From Sphingobacterium zeae (GTDB taxonomy: Bacteria; Bacteroidota; Bacteroidia; Sphingobacteriales; Sphingobacteriaceae), in contig NZ_JAUTBA010000001.1 in the NCBI RefSeq assembly GCF_030818895.1, forward strand, positions 992,001 to 1,056,000: a stretch of DNA of 64,000 bases, read 5' to 3'. Each line of letters begins with the position of its first letter. Position 1 is the first letter of the stretch. Below the pieces are notes generated by a model that saw only the letters and a list, made by a program, of their open reading frames with translations, made no database searches and was not told the origin of the DNA. A program made the position numbers and the translations under genes. Below, in pieces: positions 46,101 through 54,259 of the stretch.

Positions 46101-46437
46101 AAGGTGGCGCCAAGAGGGAGATGTTACAGATATACCACGGGCGCTATATGGTGAAGGTTACAATTACTTAGGGTCAGACCGCTTTGTGGAGGATGCATCT
46201 TTTGTTAGGTTAAAAATGATCTCTCTCAAATATGCACTTCCTAAAAAAGTAATCGAAAGATGGGGATTGACCCGCTGTGAAATATTTACGACCGTTCAGG
46301 ATGTCTTTACGTGGACTGATTATTCTGGTCAAGATCCAGAAGTCTCCCTCTCAAGTAATATTTATATGCTGAGCCAGGATAATGCAAGTACGCCACGTCC
46401 AAGACGCTTTGCCTTGGGGGTAAATATAAACTTTTAA
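43198..46437 (+). CDS. SusC-like TonB-dependent transporter (pair 2)
   Basis: This outer-membrane transporter of about 1079 residues should import pectin oligomers. I chose the ATG at 43198, which opens a normal signal peptide (ending PAYGQ); the ATG at 43156 adds 14 residues. A carboxypeptidase-regulatory-like domain (LTGTVQSGPNAPLAAASVYI) leads to the TonB-box-like DEVVVTGEKANTKNSMG, which differs from the VVVVGYG form of pair 1. The plug holds IRIRGTSSLNGNSEPLIVVD and SIEVLKDAAATAIWGSKGAN. The barrel ends in GVNINF with terminal Phe. It follows the first fasciclin gene by 44 bp and its SusD partner starts 12 bp after the stop. Confidence 0.94.
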   Translation: MKLNIFLIITWIAFVLPAYGQRAKVLTGTVQSGPNAPLAAASVYIENKDNRSLMGASTDNLGQFTIGVPAGEGLTIVAACIGYKTTKIPFNGQSTVIIKLVKDDRMIDEVVVTGEKANTKNSMGINYRNQVSATERFDMKELEALPFASIESGLQGRLANVDIVSSADPGARSAIRIRGTSSLNGNSEPLIVVDGVPYPTSIGSDFNFSTANDEDFGGLVNISPNDIESIEVLKDAAATAIWGSKGANGVLLFTTKKGRKGKTQFALSSKLDVKREAETIPMLNGGQYVALVQDAIWNSVNDLGYTSALPYLNLLYNTNEIKYDPSWVYFNEYNQNTNWLEQVTQVGHFEDNSLSISGGGDKATYRLSLGFLNDVGTTKGTKLNRYNSLLSLNYKFSNKFNVNADMSYSISDRKNFWTGEDISTPRGMAMTKMPNMSPYVIGEDGQYTDQYFTPRINFQGSFGENQMFNPVAMVNESINNTVGEQARVVFRGLYTIIPALQYIGTVGFDTRSTKNRKYLPQAVTGVIWTDPFFNRGSDMLSDELYLNTENKFIFNKKIKEHSIVATGLLQTNEARKFSYASETSGNASSSLSDPTAGGAVVNMGSGNSKTRNIGAISSLHYAYKDRYIVSGTYRGEANSSLSAQHRWKGFPSIGAAWHLGDEEFIKKLDLISTAKLRFSWGKSGNAPSGAFTYLGTFQPLTPGYIDMTAVGPVSIQLDNLKWETITQTDFGVDLSFFKNRLQFTGELYNRVTTDLLQKDVTLPSSTGFGKMRYYNSGKLANKGWELIFNAEAIRSKDFGLSVNLNVSRNRNEVIVLPDNMQFENYNFGNGKYAHKIIEGNPVGSFYGYHYLGVYQNEQDTYAKDLDGKVMYDLQGQPVYMVNGNRRVFAGDAKYQDIDGNGVINQYDIVYLGNAMPLFTMGGGINLRYKAFALSTFLHGRFGQKVVNQVRINTENMYGTANQSTAVLGRWRQEGDVTDIPRALYGEGYNYLGSDRFVEDASFVRLKMISLKYALPKKVIERWGLTRCEIFTTVQDVFTWTDYSGQDPEVSLSSNIYMLSQDNASTPRPRRFALGVNINF

Positions 46438-46449
46438 AAAAAGGAAGTG

Positions 46450-47916
46450 ATGAAAATATGCTATAAATTAATGATGCTATGTCTATTGTTGCCAGCGGCA
46501 TCTTGTCAGAAATGGCTTGATCTCAAACCACAGAATGAACAGGTCAGTGATGCTTACTGGACCAATAAAGCTGAAGTGGAAGCTGTATTAGGTGCGGCCT
46601 ATGTAAAATTACAAGGTGCTGTTAAAACAATGTTAGTATGGGGCGAAGGCCGGGGAAATACACTGAGCTTAGGCGGGTATGTTGATGTTGATCTTTTAAG
46701 GTTAAAAAGCTTCTCGCTTTTGCCGACAAACAATTATGCAAAATGGGGTGAATTTTATCAGATTATCAATTATGCCAATATGGTGATAAAGTATGCCCCT
46801 GCTGTTGTTGAAAAAGATCCAGCGTTTAATCAAGCGACTATGGCATCTTTTTTATCGGAGGCTTATTTTTTGCGAGCACTCAGTTATTTCTACATCGTTA
46901 GGAGTTTTGGCGAGGCACCATTGATCCTAGAACCCTATATGGACGATCAGCAAGCATACGAATTGTCAAAATCGTCCAAAGCTCAGCTCTTTGATCAGAT
47001 TGTGCAGGATCTGACGGTTGCGTCAAACAACGGTAAGGAGATCTGGCCAACGGTTTGGGAAACCAAAGGGCGTTCCACAAAATGGGCTATACAAGCGCTG
47101 TTGGCAGATGTCTACCTCTGGCTGGGAAAATATGATGAGGCGATAATCGCCTGTAATACCATATTGCAGTCAGGAAAGTACGGGCTCTTGCAGGGAACAG
47201 TCAATAATAAGAATAATTGGTTCAGTATTTTTAATCCCGGAAATTCCAACGAGGGGATTTTTGAAATCCAATTTGATTATACCAAGAATCAAACAAATAA
47301 ATTGATGGAAATATTTGGCTCCAACTATAATTGGATCATATCCAACTATTGTGTGTCGCTATTTACAGAAAATGCCGAAGATATCCGCGGCGCAGGGGCA
47401 TCCTACGAAACGGTTGCCTACAAGCTTTGGAAATATTTAGGGGCAGAAGGAAATACAACGATTCCTAGACCCTATAGTGATCAAAATTGGATCATCTATC
47501 GGATGGCGGATATTTACCTGATGAAGGCCGAAGCATTGATTATGAAAGGAGAAAGTTACTACCCACAAGCGGTAGAATTGATCACTACGATTCGGTCAAG
47601 GGCCTCAATTTCCCGCCCGCTCGAAGCAGGGAGTACCGAATTGGATATATTGAAAGCATTAATGGATGAGCGTGCACGGGAGTTTGTGGGAGAAGGAAAA
47701 CGTTGGTTTGATCTATTACGTGTGGCGCAACGAGATCAATATAAATATAAAGAATATTTGATCGAACAAGTATTACTCGGCGTATCAGGAGCCTCAACAC
47801 CTGTGATTAGATCCCTATTGCTCAATGAGAATGCGCACTATTTGCCAATACATGCCGATGAATTGAAGTATAATAAATTGCTTGTGCAGAACCCGTATTA
47901 TGAAAACCTAAATTAA
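46450..47916 (+). CDS. SusD/RagB-family lipoprotein (pair 2)
   Basis: This 488-residue surface lipoprotein should bind glycan and cap the SusC protein encoded 12 bp upstream. I use the ATG at 46450; the GTG just before it adds one residue. The lipobox is PAASC (Cys19). SusD landmarks are SEAYFLRALSYFYIVRSFGE, WAIQALLADVYLWLGKYDEA and the C-terminal LMDERAREFVGEGKRWFDLL, a standard ending for the family. Length is typical. The fasciclin gene follows after 7 bp, so all these genes are on one transcript. The substrate is inferred from the locus only. Confidence 0.93.
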   Translation: MKICYKLMMLCLLLPAASCQKWLDLKPQNEQVSDAYWTNKAEVEAVLGAAYVKLQGAVKTMLVWGEGRGNTLSLGGYVDVDLLRLKSFSLLPTNNYAKWGEFYQIINYANMVIKYAPAVVEKDPAFNQATMASFLSEAYFLRALSYFYIVRSFGEAPLILEPYMDDQQAYELSKSSKAQLFDQIVQDLTVASNNGKEIWPTVWETKGRSTKWAIQALLADVYLWLGKYDEAIIACNTILQSGKYGLLQGTVNNKNNWFSIFNPGNSNEGIFEIQFDYTKNQTNKLMEIFGSNYNWIISNYCVSLFTENAEDIRGAGASYETVAYKLWKYLGAEGNTTIPRPYSDQNWIIYRMADIYLMKAEALIMKGESYYPQAVELITTIRSRASISRPLEAGSTELDILKALMDERAREFVGEGKRWFDLLRVAQRDQYKYKEYLIEQVLLGVSGASTPVIRSLLLNENAHYLPIHADELKYNKLLVQNPYYENLN

Positions 47917-47923
47917 TGCAAAA

Positions 47924-49537
47924 ATGAAAAAGAATCTTATTCCTCTTTCTAACCTTGTGCTGCTTTTTATTGGATTATTTTCAATCCTACTCTCCTCCTG
48001 TAAAGATGATTTTGAAAATAATACCTATTCAGCGTATGAAGATTTACCCATGGCTGTATACCTTAAAAATCAGCCCGAAAAATATGATCTATGGGTCAAA
48101 ATCCTCGAGAAAGCAGATTTGTACAATACATTGAATATTAATACCATATACACGCTCTTTGCGCCAGTCAACGATGGTGTCGAACGATATCTCAAAAAAG
48201 TGAATCTGACTTCGGTTGATCAGATGACAAAAGACGATGCTAACTATTTGGTGCGTTATCATCTTGTTCCAAATGTTTCAATTGACCTCGGTCAGTTTCA
48301 AAGTGGGGCAATCTCAGATTTAAATGCTACCGATGATAATCTTTTTGTGGAGTTCAAAGATGGTGGATTGGATCAGATCTATTTGAATGGGCTATCGCGA
48401 TTTAATGCTTTCGATATTAAGGTAACTAATGGAATTATCCATAGCGTAGACGATGTTTTGGAACCTCTTACAGCGACTATATTGGATCGATTGAAGGATC
48501 AAAAATATAGCATATTTCATGATCTGGCCGTCGCAACCGGATATGACGAGCGATTAAATACCGTCTACACAGCAGGCACAGACCCGGATGGAAATCCAAT
48601 TCAACAGCGATTCAAATATACGGCATTTGCGGTAAGTGATGCTGTTTACCTGAAAGAAGGCATTCATACGCTAGCAGCGCTATTGAATAAACTGGGCGCA
48701 TCAGGATCAGACCTGAAATCGACGAGCAATCTTGCTAATCGTTACATGGCTTACCACCTATTGGCGCAGCAGCGCTCTTTTGCCGATTTAGGTAAATTCC
48801 CTGCTGGCGCGACAAAAATGAATTTGGAAACCATGGCCCAATACGAATTGATAAAAATTAGCGAAGGAGGAGAAGGTTTGGTTATTAATACCGATGAACG
48901 TATCGGCAGTGCTATTCATTTTAATGAAATCAATATCCCCTGCAAAAATGGTGTATTGCACGATATTAGCCATTGGATGCCAATTTTCGTTCCAGAGCAG
49001 GTCAAGGTTATTTGGGAGTTTACAGACTACCCAGATATTGCCGCCAATGTTACCCAATACAGAAACCCGAGCCTTGGAGCGCAATACAATAAAATCTTTG
49101 TGGCCAACGAGCTGACGAGTATTACATGGCGGGCGCAACCAGAGACCAAGTCAAATGTATTGATTTATAGGAACAACAGGAGTGCGGACGGTATTTGGTA
49201 TACCGGTCCGCTGAATTACGATCATTTACGTGTAGAATTGGGCGAATCGGGATGGATTCAGATGCGAAGCCCCACTATTGTAAAGGGAAAATACAAAGTC
49301 AAATTGACGTGGCCTAGTACTAAATATGCTTCAAATACAGGAATTTGTGCCTTTGTATTGGATAATGAAATGCTGTATCCCCGGTTGGTGATGTCCAATA
49401 CCAGCTCCGACAAAATGATGACGCAGGATTTAGGAACCGTGGAATTTAGGGAAACAACAGACCATACCCTCCGCATACTATCACTGGATGGTAAGTTGCT
49501 GACGTTAGATTACATCCAGTTCGACCCGATTAATTGA
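47924..49537 (+). CDS. fasciclin-domain lipoprotein with C-terminal CBM-like domain (copy 2)
   Basis: This 537-residue lipoprotein has a signal with LLSSC (Cys26) followed by acidic KDDFENN, which fits surface export signals in Bacteroidetes. Two FAS1 domains are visible: about 40-185 (WVKILEKADLYNTLNINTIY, TLFAPVNDGVERYLKKV) and about 185-360 (IFHDLAVATGYDERL, YTAFAVSDAVYLKEG, GVLHDISHWMPIF). The last 170 residues are beta-rich (VEFRETTDHTLRILSLDGKL then DYIQFDPIN), a pattern seen in CBM6/CBM35-like sandwiches. It lies between SusD 2 and another fasciclin gene. A surface glycan-binding role is likely; it has no catalytic signature. Confidence 0.84.
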   Translation: MKKNLIPLSNLVLLFIGLFSILLSSCKDDFENNTYSAYEDLPMAVYLKNQPEKYDLWVKILEKADLYNTLNINTIYTLFAPVNDGVERYLKKVNLTSVDQMTKDDANYLVRYHLVPNVSIDLGQFQSGAISDLNATDDNLFVEFKDGGLDQIYLNGLSRFNAFDIKVTNGIIHSVDDVLEPLTATILDRLKDQKYSIFHDLAVATGYDERLNTVYTAGTDPDGNPIQQRFKYTAFAVSDAVYLKEGIHTLAALLNKLGASGSDLKSTSNLANRYMAYHLLAQQRSFADLGKFPAGATKMNLETMAQYELIKISEGGEGLVINTDERIGSAIHFNEINIPCKNGVLHDISHWMPIFVPEQVKVIWEFTDYPDIAANVTQYRNPSLGAQYNKIFVANELTSITWRAQPETKSNVLIYRNNRSADGIWYTGPLNYDHLRVELGESGWIQMRSPTIVKGKYKVKLTWPSTKYASNTGICAFVLDNEMLYPRLVMSNTSSDKMMTQDLGTVEFRETTDHTLRILSLDGKLLTLDYIQFDPIN

Positions 49538-49567
49538 CCCAAATAAATGAGATCTAATTATACACAC

Positions 49568-51133
49568 ATGAAAAACGTTGTAGGAATTCTCCTGTTCATG
49601 CTTGTTGCAGTAACAGGATGTAAAAAGAATTGGAATGAGCACTACGAGGAACAAGGATCCATATCGCAATTAGATTTGTTAGCTTATCTTAAAACTCAAC
49701 CACAATACAGCCTATTTGTCTCAAAACTGGAAGAATATGGGATTGCTGAAGAGCTGACCCGCGATCAAGAATTAACCATATGGGCGGTACCTAATGATCA
49801 GATGGCAGCCTTTGAATCATCCACAGAAGATAAAATCTCGATCTTAAAGTATCATATCAATAACCTCAAATATGACAGTGGAAAACTTAAAGATGGTTTA
49901 AAATTAATTACTTTAAATGGGAAGTATCTGATGGTTTCACGTAAGGATAATCAGGCATATGTTGGTGACGCCAAACTGATTAAGGCCAATCAATTTTGTA
50001 AAAACGGGGTGGTGCATGAAATTGATCTGTTGCTGAAGCCGGACGTTAGCATTTATGATTATCTCCGTGGTCTGGGGAATGACTATTCGATCATTCGAGA
50101 TAGCGTTCTCGCCATGAATGATACGATTTTTGATTTGTCAAATAGTGTTCCCATAGGGGTAGATCCAACTGGGAACACGTTGTACGACTCCGTATTTACC
50201 ATTACAAATCCAATATTTGAAAAGGCGAACATCCGCTCTGAGTTTGCAAATGTTACGATGTTCCTTCCTGCTAATCAGATTATTAAAAATTGTTTTGATG
50301 ATTTACAGCGTCTCTATAATCAATTTGGAAAGAAGTTTTTGAGAGAAGACTCCTTAATCGCCTATACATGGATCAAAGAGGCTATTTTTTATAATGAAAT
50401 TATAACTGACTATGGCACAAAGGATCTGACGTCCGCCTTTAATCGCTTATGGAAGCCAGGTATACAACTGGTAGATCCGCAATATAAACGCATGAGTAAC
50501 GGTAGAATCTTTAACGTAACCAAATTAAAAATTCCCAATAATGTCCATATTCAAATGATAAAGCAGTTGTTTCATTATTATGAATATGTACCCGAAAATG
50601 AAAAGGCAAACCTGTTTGGCCTCGCCAATGTGACCGCTATAGAACCAAAAGACAGGGATAAGGTAAGTTTTCCTACATTGGGGATCGAGCTTACCTACCG
50701 AACCCTTCTCATACGGGGAGATATAGCCGACAATAAGCCTGCATCAATCAATTTTACTCCGATTATGTTAGCGCGGAAGCCAGATGGTTCAACAGGTTAT
50801 AAAGTCGTGGAAGTTCCACCAGGAGAATATAATCTGTATATGGGATTTTTGGCCAAAAACCATCCATTTGTGAATATCTACGTAGACGATAAGTTAGTGG
50901 CAAAGTCTTTAAATGTGGAACCGTCGACGCCGTGGAACTATGATCGCGCGACAAATACTGTAGCTGGAACCAAGTATAATGGTTGGGGAGGACTAGTCGG
51001 ACCTGTAGTGATCGAGGGCGATAAAATCCGGTCCTTTAAAATTAAAGTTGAATTTGCCGGGTTAGGAAAGGGAACTGTAGAAAATATTGAGCCTTACCAC
51101 TGGGCGTTGATTCCAACAGTAAATAATTATTAA
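49568..51133 (+). CDS. fasciclin-domain lipoprotein with C-terminal CBM-like domain (copy 3)
   Basis: This lipoprotein of about 521 residues has the same layout as the gene before it. I chose the ATG at 49568 since it opens a proper lipoprotein signal with AVTGC (Cys18); the ATG at 49547 adds seven residues. FAS1-like regions cover about 25-160 (FVSKLEEYGIAEELTRDQEL, TIWAVPNDQMAAFES) and about 160-345, the second more divergent. The C-terminal 170 residues (YKVVEVPPGEYNLYMGFLAK, VNIYVDDKLVAKSLNVE) look like a ligand-binding beta-sandwich. It lies 30 bp after copy 2 and four bases before the SusC 3 gene. It is likely the surface binding protein for pair 3, as copy 1 or 2 may be for pair 2. Confidence 0.82.
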   Translation: MKNVVGILLFMLVAVTGCKKNWNEHYEEQGSISQLDLLAYLKTQPQYSLFVSKLEEYGIAEELTRDQELTIWAVPNDQMAAFESSTEDKISILKYHINNLKYDSGKLKDGLKLITLNGKYLMVSRKDNQAYVGDAKLIKANQFCKNGVVHEIDLLLKPDVSIYDYLRGLGNDYSIIRDSVLAMNDTIFDLSNSVPIGVDPTGNTLYDSVFTITNPIFEKANIRSEFANVTMFLPANQIIKNCFDDLQRLYNQFGKKFLREDSLIAYTWIKEAIFYNEIITDYGTKDLTSAFNRLWKPGIQLVDPQYKRMSNGRIFNVTKLKIPNNVHIQMIKQLFHYYEYVPENEKANLFGLANVTAIEPKDRDKVSFPTLGIELTYRTLLIRGDIADNKPASINFTPIMLARKPDGSTGYKVVEVPPGEYNLYMGFLAKNHPFVNIYVDDKLVAKSLNVEPSTPWNYDRATNTVAGTKYNGWGGLVGPVVIEGDKIRSFKIKVEFAGLGKGTVENIEPYHWALIPTVNNY

Positions 51134-51137
51134 CCAA

Positions 51138-54100
51138 ATGAATTTTACAGATCTCATGTATAAGAAAAATAAACATGTGTGGAAGTTGTCAATGGCTTTG
51201 TCATTCTCATTATTCTGCATGCATAGTTATGCCCAGCAAAATATTCAGGGAAAGGTCGTGAAATCGTACGATAAAACTCCCATAGAGGGGGCTATTGTAA
51301 GTATTTTGAACTCAACACATACCACCAAGACGAAATCGGATGGAACATTTGTTTTCGATAATATACGAGATGAGTCGCCAGTTATTCGGATTTGGAGTCC
51401 CGGATTCTTTGAATCACGTATTGAAGTGTTGGGGCGTAACCAAATTGAAATAAAGTTGATTTCTGAGGGACGAGAACATTATGAAAATGTAGTTTCGGGG
51501 TCTTTTTCTGCAGCTAATGCGACGTTGTTGACCACGGAACACTATCCTAAGGGCGCAGCCACCGTTGAACAAGTACTAACTGGCCAGATTGTAGGGTTAC
51601 GCACGACCAACAAAGGTGGAATGCCTTCAGAAGGTGCTGCATTGAATTTTAGGGGAGTGCGCTCGTTTGAAGCAAATAGCAATCCGCTGATTGTCGTCGA
51701 TAATGTACCGTATTTACCAGACATGGATAATTCTCCGATTATTGGTGGATACTCGAGAAGTATCTTTGCCCCATTTAACCTTCATGATATTAAAAGTATT
51801 CAATTCTTGAAGGGAGCCGAAACAGCACGTTACGGTTCGTTAGGCTCAAATGGAGTACTCAAATTAGAAACCTCTGCATCCGATGATATGGAAACGGTTA
51901 TTGAGTATCGAGGTAATTTTGGAGTAGCGCATCAGTATAGAACGCTGCCTGTGCTGAATGATAGTCAATACAAGAGTTATCTCGGTGCCGTTGGGATGAC
52001 CAATTACAACGATATGGGCGAGCTGCTGGCGCAATTTCCTTTCCTGAAAGATGATCCGAATTATTATTATAACTACCTGTACAATAATAAAACGGATTGG
52101 CAAGATCAGATTTATCGAAATGCTTTTGCAACCGATCATCATTTAAGAATCAAAGGTGGCGATGCGGTTGCAAAATATGATCTCTCGCTTGGCGTGTTGA
52201 ACCAACAGGGCGTAGTGGACAATACAAACAACACCCGATACAGCACGCGTTTGAATTCAACGATTGCTTTAGGACAGAAATTCGACTTGAATGCAATTAT
52301 GGCATTGACCTATAACACCGGAAGAATGCAGGAACAAGGCATGTTAAAAGCCACCAATCCCATGTTGGCCGCAATGTATAGAGCGCCGATTCTTAGCCCC
52401 TATACAAAAGATAAAGACAACAACCTATTGACTGATTTGGACGGTGTTAGACAATTTGGCGTCTCTAATCCCTTAGCTCTTCTACAAACCGGCGATTTTA
52501 CATCGGACGTCTACGATGTTTTTGCACAAGCTAATTTGCGCTATAGAGCGACTAAAGATCTTCAATTTAATGCTTTGCTTGGTTACTATACAAATTATAG
52601 CCGTCAGACAACCTTTGTACCAGGTTTGTCTAGCGGCACCATTCTCCCTTTAGAGAATGGAATTGCTTTAAATACAGCGCGATCGGGCGCTGGGCAGTCT
52701 ACTAATATTTCCTGGAATTTTTATGGAAGTTATGCGAAACAGTTAGGCCGCGATCAATTGGATGCTGGTATCGGTATACAGGGCCTGCTGAATAGTCAGG
52801 AGTATGATGCCGGTGCGGGCAGGAATACGAGTTCCGATTTTTACCGTACACTGAATTATGTCAGTAATGCAGGACGTAAATTTTGGGGATATGATGAAGA
52901 CTGGAATTGGATGAACATGTATGGTTTCGTCCGTTACAACTGGCGCAGCTTACTGAAATTAGATGCCAATCTTAGCGTTGACGGTAGCTCCGTTACAGGG
53001 GAAAATGCCAAAAGGTTTGGCCTGTTCCCGGGGGCGGACTTATCAATTCTGCTCTCTAATATGTCTTTTCTGAAGGAGAATGAATCGATAAACAACCTCG
53101 TGTTAAAATTTGGTTACGCAAAAACCGGTAACAGCCGTTTTTCATCAAAGATTGGACAATCGTACTACAATAGCCAATTATATCGACAACTTGCTGGAAT
53201 TGTAGTGGGTAACATTCCTAGCAATGAAATTAGATGGGAAGATAACCAAAATATGCAGGGTAATTTAATCTTTTCGGGGCTAAATCAACGTTTAAATATG
53301 AACGTGGGATATTATTACAACCGTGCCAGTCATCTTTTGAATCGTTTTTCTGTGTCGCCCATAGCGGGAATCGACAGGATATTTTTAAATGGGGGTCAAA
53401 TCAACAATCGTGGTTTGGAAGTGGATGCTAATTTTGTTTTCGTTGACAAAACAGACTGGTCCTTCACACTGGGCGGTAATTTATCCACATTAAACAGTAC
53501 CGTAAAAAAGCTGTTGAGTGTGAATCCAATATTGTTACAGCAGGAAGATGATGTTATTCGCATCCATCAGGTGGATAAAGCACCCTTTTCTTTTTATGGA
53601 TATCAATCCAATGGCGTTATTGCTAGCGCCAGAGAGGCCGAGCAATTGAATTTATACGATTATAAGAATAGAATGTTTGCTCCAGGCGATGTTTTCTTTG
53701 AGGACGTGAATAACGATGGTATTATAGATGCCGAAGATGAGGTCGATCTAGGAAGTAGTTTGCCGAAATTATTTGGGGGCGCATATTTCACTTTACGTTA
53801 TAAGAAGGTTCAATTGCAGGGTCTCTTGAGTTTTACCAAGGGCAACAAGACTTATAATGCTGTACGTAGAAGTCTCGAGGATCTCGCCGGTTATAATAAT
53901 CAATCCATTGCGGCACTGCGCCGTTGGCAGACCGATGGCCAACAAACTGATATCCCACAGGTACAATATGGTGATCCCATGGAGAACGCACGCTTTTCTA
54001 GCCGATGGATTGAAGATGCTTCTTATATGCGTTTAGAGAACTTGTCTTTGTCTTATCGTTTTGGTAATCATGGACTTAAAATTCTTGCGCATTCGGAATG

Positions 54101-54254
54101 GTATATCGTTGCTGAAAATTTATTTACATGGAGCAAATATTTGGGACTGGATCCTGTAACTGCATACAGCAATAGCATGGCTTATACCGGTGCAGACTAT
54201 GGCAAAATCCCTTTACCACGGACCTTTAAATTAGGCGTCAATTTTAAACTCTAG
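51138..54254 (+). CDS. SusC-like TonB-dependent transporter (pair 3)
   Basis: This 1038-residue outer-membrane transporter is the most divergent of the three SusC proteins. A signal peptide (ending MHSYAQ) is followed by a carboxypeptidase-regulatory-like domain (QGKVVKSYDKTPIEGAIVSI). The TonB-box position reads HYENVVSGSFSAAN rather than the usual DEVVVxGYG. The plug has LNFRGVRSFEANSNPLIVVD and IQFLKGAETARYGSLGSNG. The barrel ends in LGVNFKL with terminal Leu instead of Phe. The ATG at 51138 is used; ATG codons at 51156 and later are possible. Its SusD partner begins five bases after the stop. The family is certain, and a different oligomer preference from pair 2 is plausible. Confidence 0.92.
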   Translation: MNFTDLMYKKNKHVWKLSMALSFSLFCMHSYAQQNIQGKVVKSYDKTPIEGAIVSILNSTHTTKTKSDGTFVFDNIRDESPVIRIWSPGFFESRIEVLGRNQIEIKLISEGREHYENVVSGSFSAANATLLTTEHYPKGAATVEQVLTGQIVGLRTTNKGGMPSEGAALNFRGVRSFEANSNPLIVVDNVPYLPDMDNSPIIGGYSRSIFAPFNLHDIKSIQFLKGAETARYGSLGSNGVLKLETSASDDMETVIEYRGNFGVAHQYRTLPVLNDSQYKSYLGAVGMTNYNDMGELLAQFPFLKDDPNYYYNYLYNNKTDWQDQIYRNAFATDHHLRIKGGDAVAKYDLSLGVLNQQGVVDNTNNTRYSTRLNSTIALGQKFDLNAIMALTYNTGRMQEQGMLKATNPMLAAMYRAPILSPYTKDKDNNLLTDLDGVRQFGVSNPLALLQTGDFTSDVYDVFAQANLRYRATKDLQFNALLGYYTNYSRQTTFVPGLSSGTILPLENGIALNTARSGAGQSTNISWNFYGSYAKQLGRDQLDAGIGIQGLLNSQEYDAGAGRNTSSDFYRTLNYVSNAGRKFWGYDEDWNWMNMYGFVRYNWRSLLKLDANLSVDGSSVTGENAKRFGLFPGADLSILLSNMSFLKENESINNLVLKFGYAKTGNSRFSSKIGQSYYNSQLYRQLAGIVVGNIPSNEIRWEDNQNMQGNLIFSGLNQRLNMNVGYYYNRASHLLNRFSVSPIAGIDRIFLNGGQINNRGLEVDANFVFVDKTDWSFTLGGNLSTLNSTVKKLLSVNPILLQQEDDVIRIHQVDKAPFSFYGYQSNGVIASAREAEQLNLYDYKNRMFAPGDVFFEDVNNDGIIDAEDEVDLGSSLPKLFGGAYFTLRYKKVQLQGLLSFTKGNKTYNAVRRSLEDLAGYNNQSIAALRRWQTDGQQTDIPQVQYGDPMENARFSSRWIEDASYMRLENLSLSYRFGNHGLKILAHSEWYIVAENLFTWSKYLGLDPVTAYSNSMAYTGADYGKIPLPRTFKLGVNFKL

Positions 54255-54259
54255 AAAGT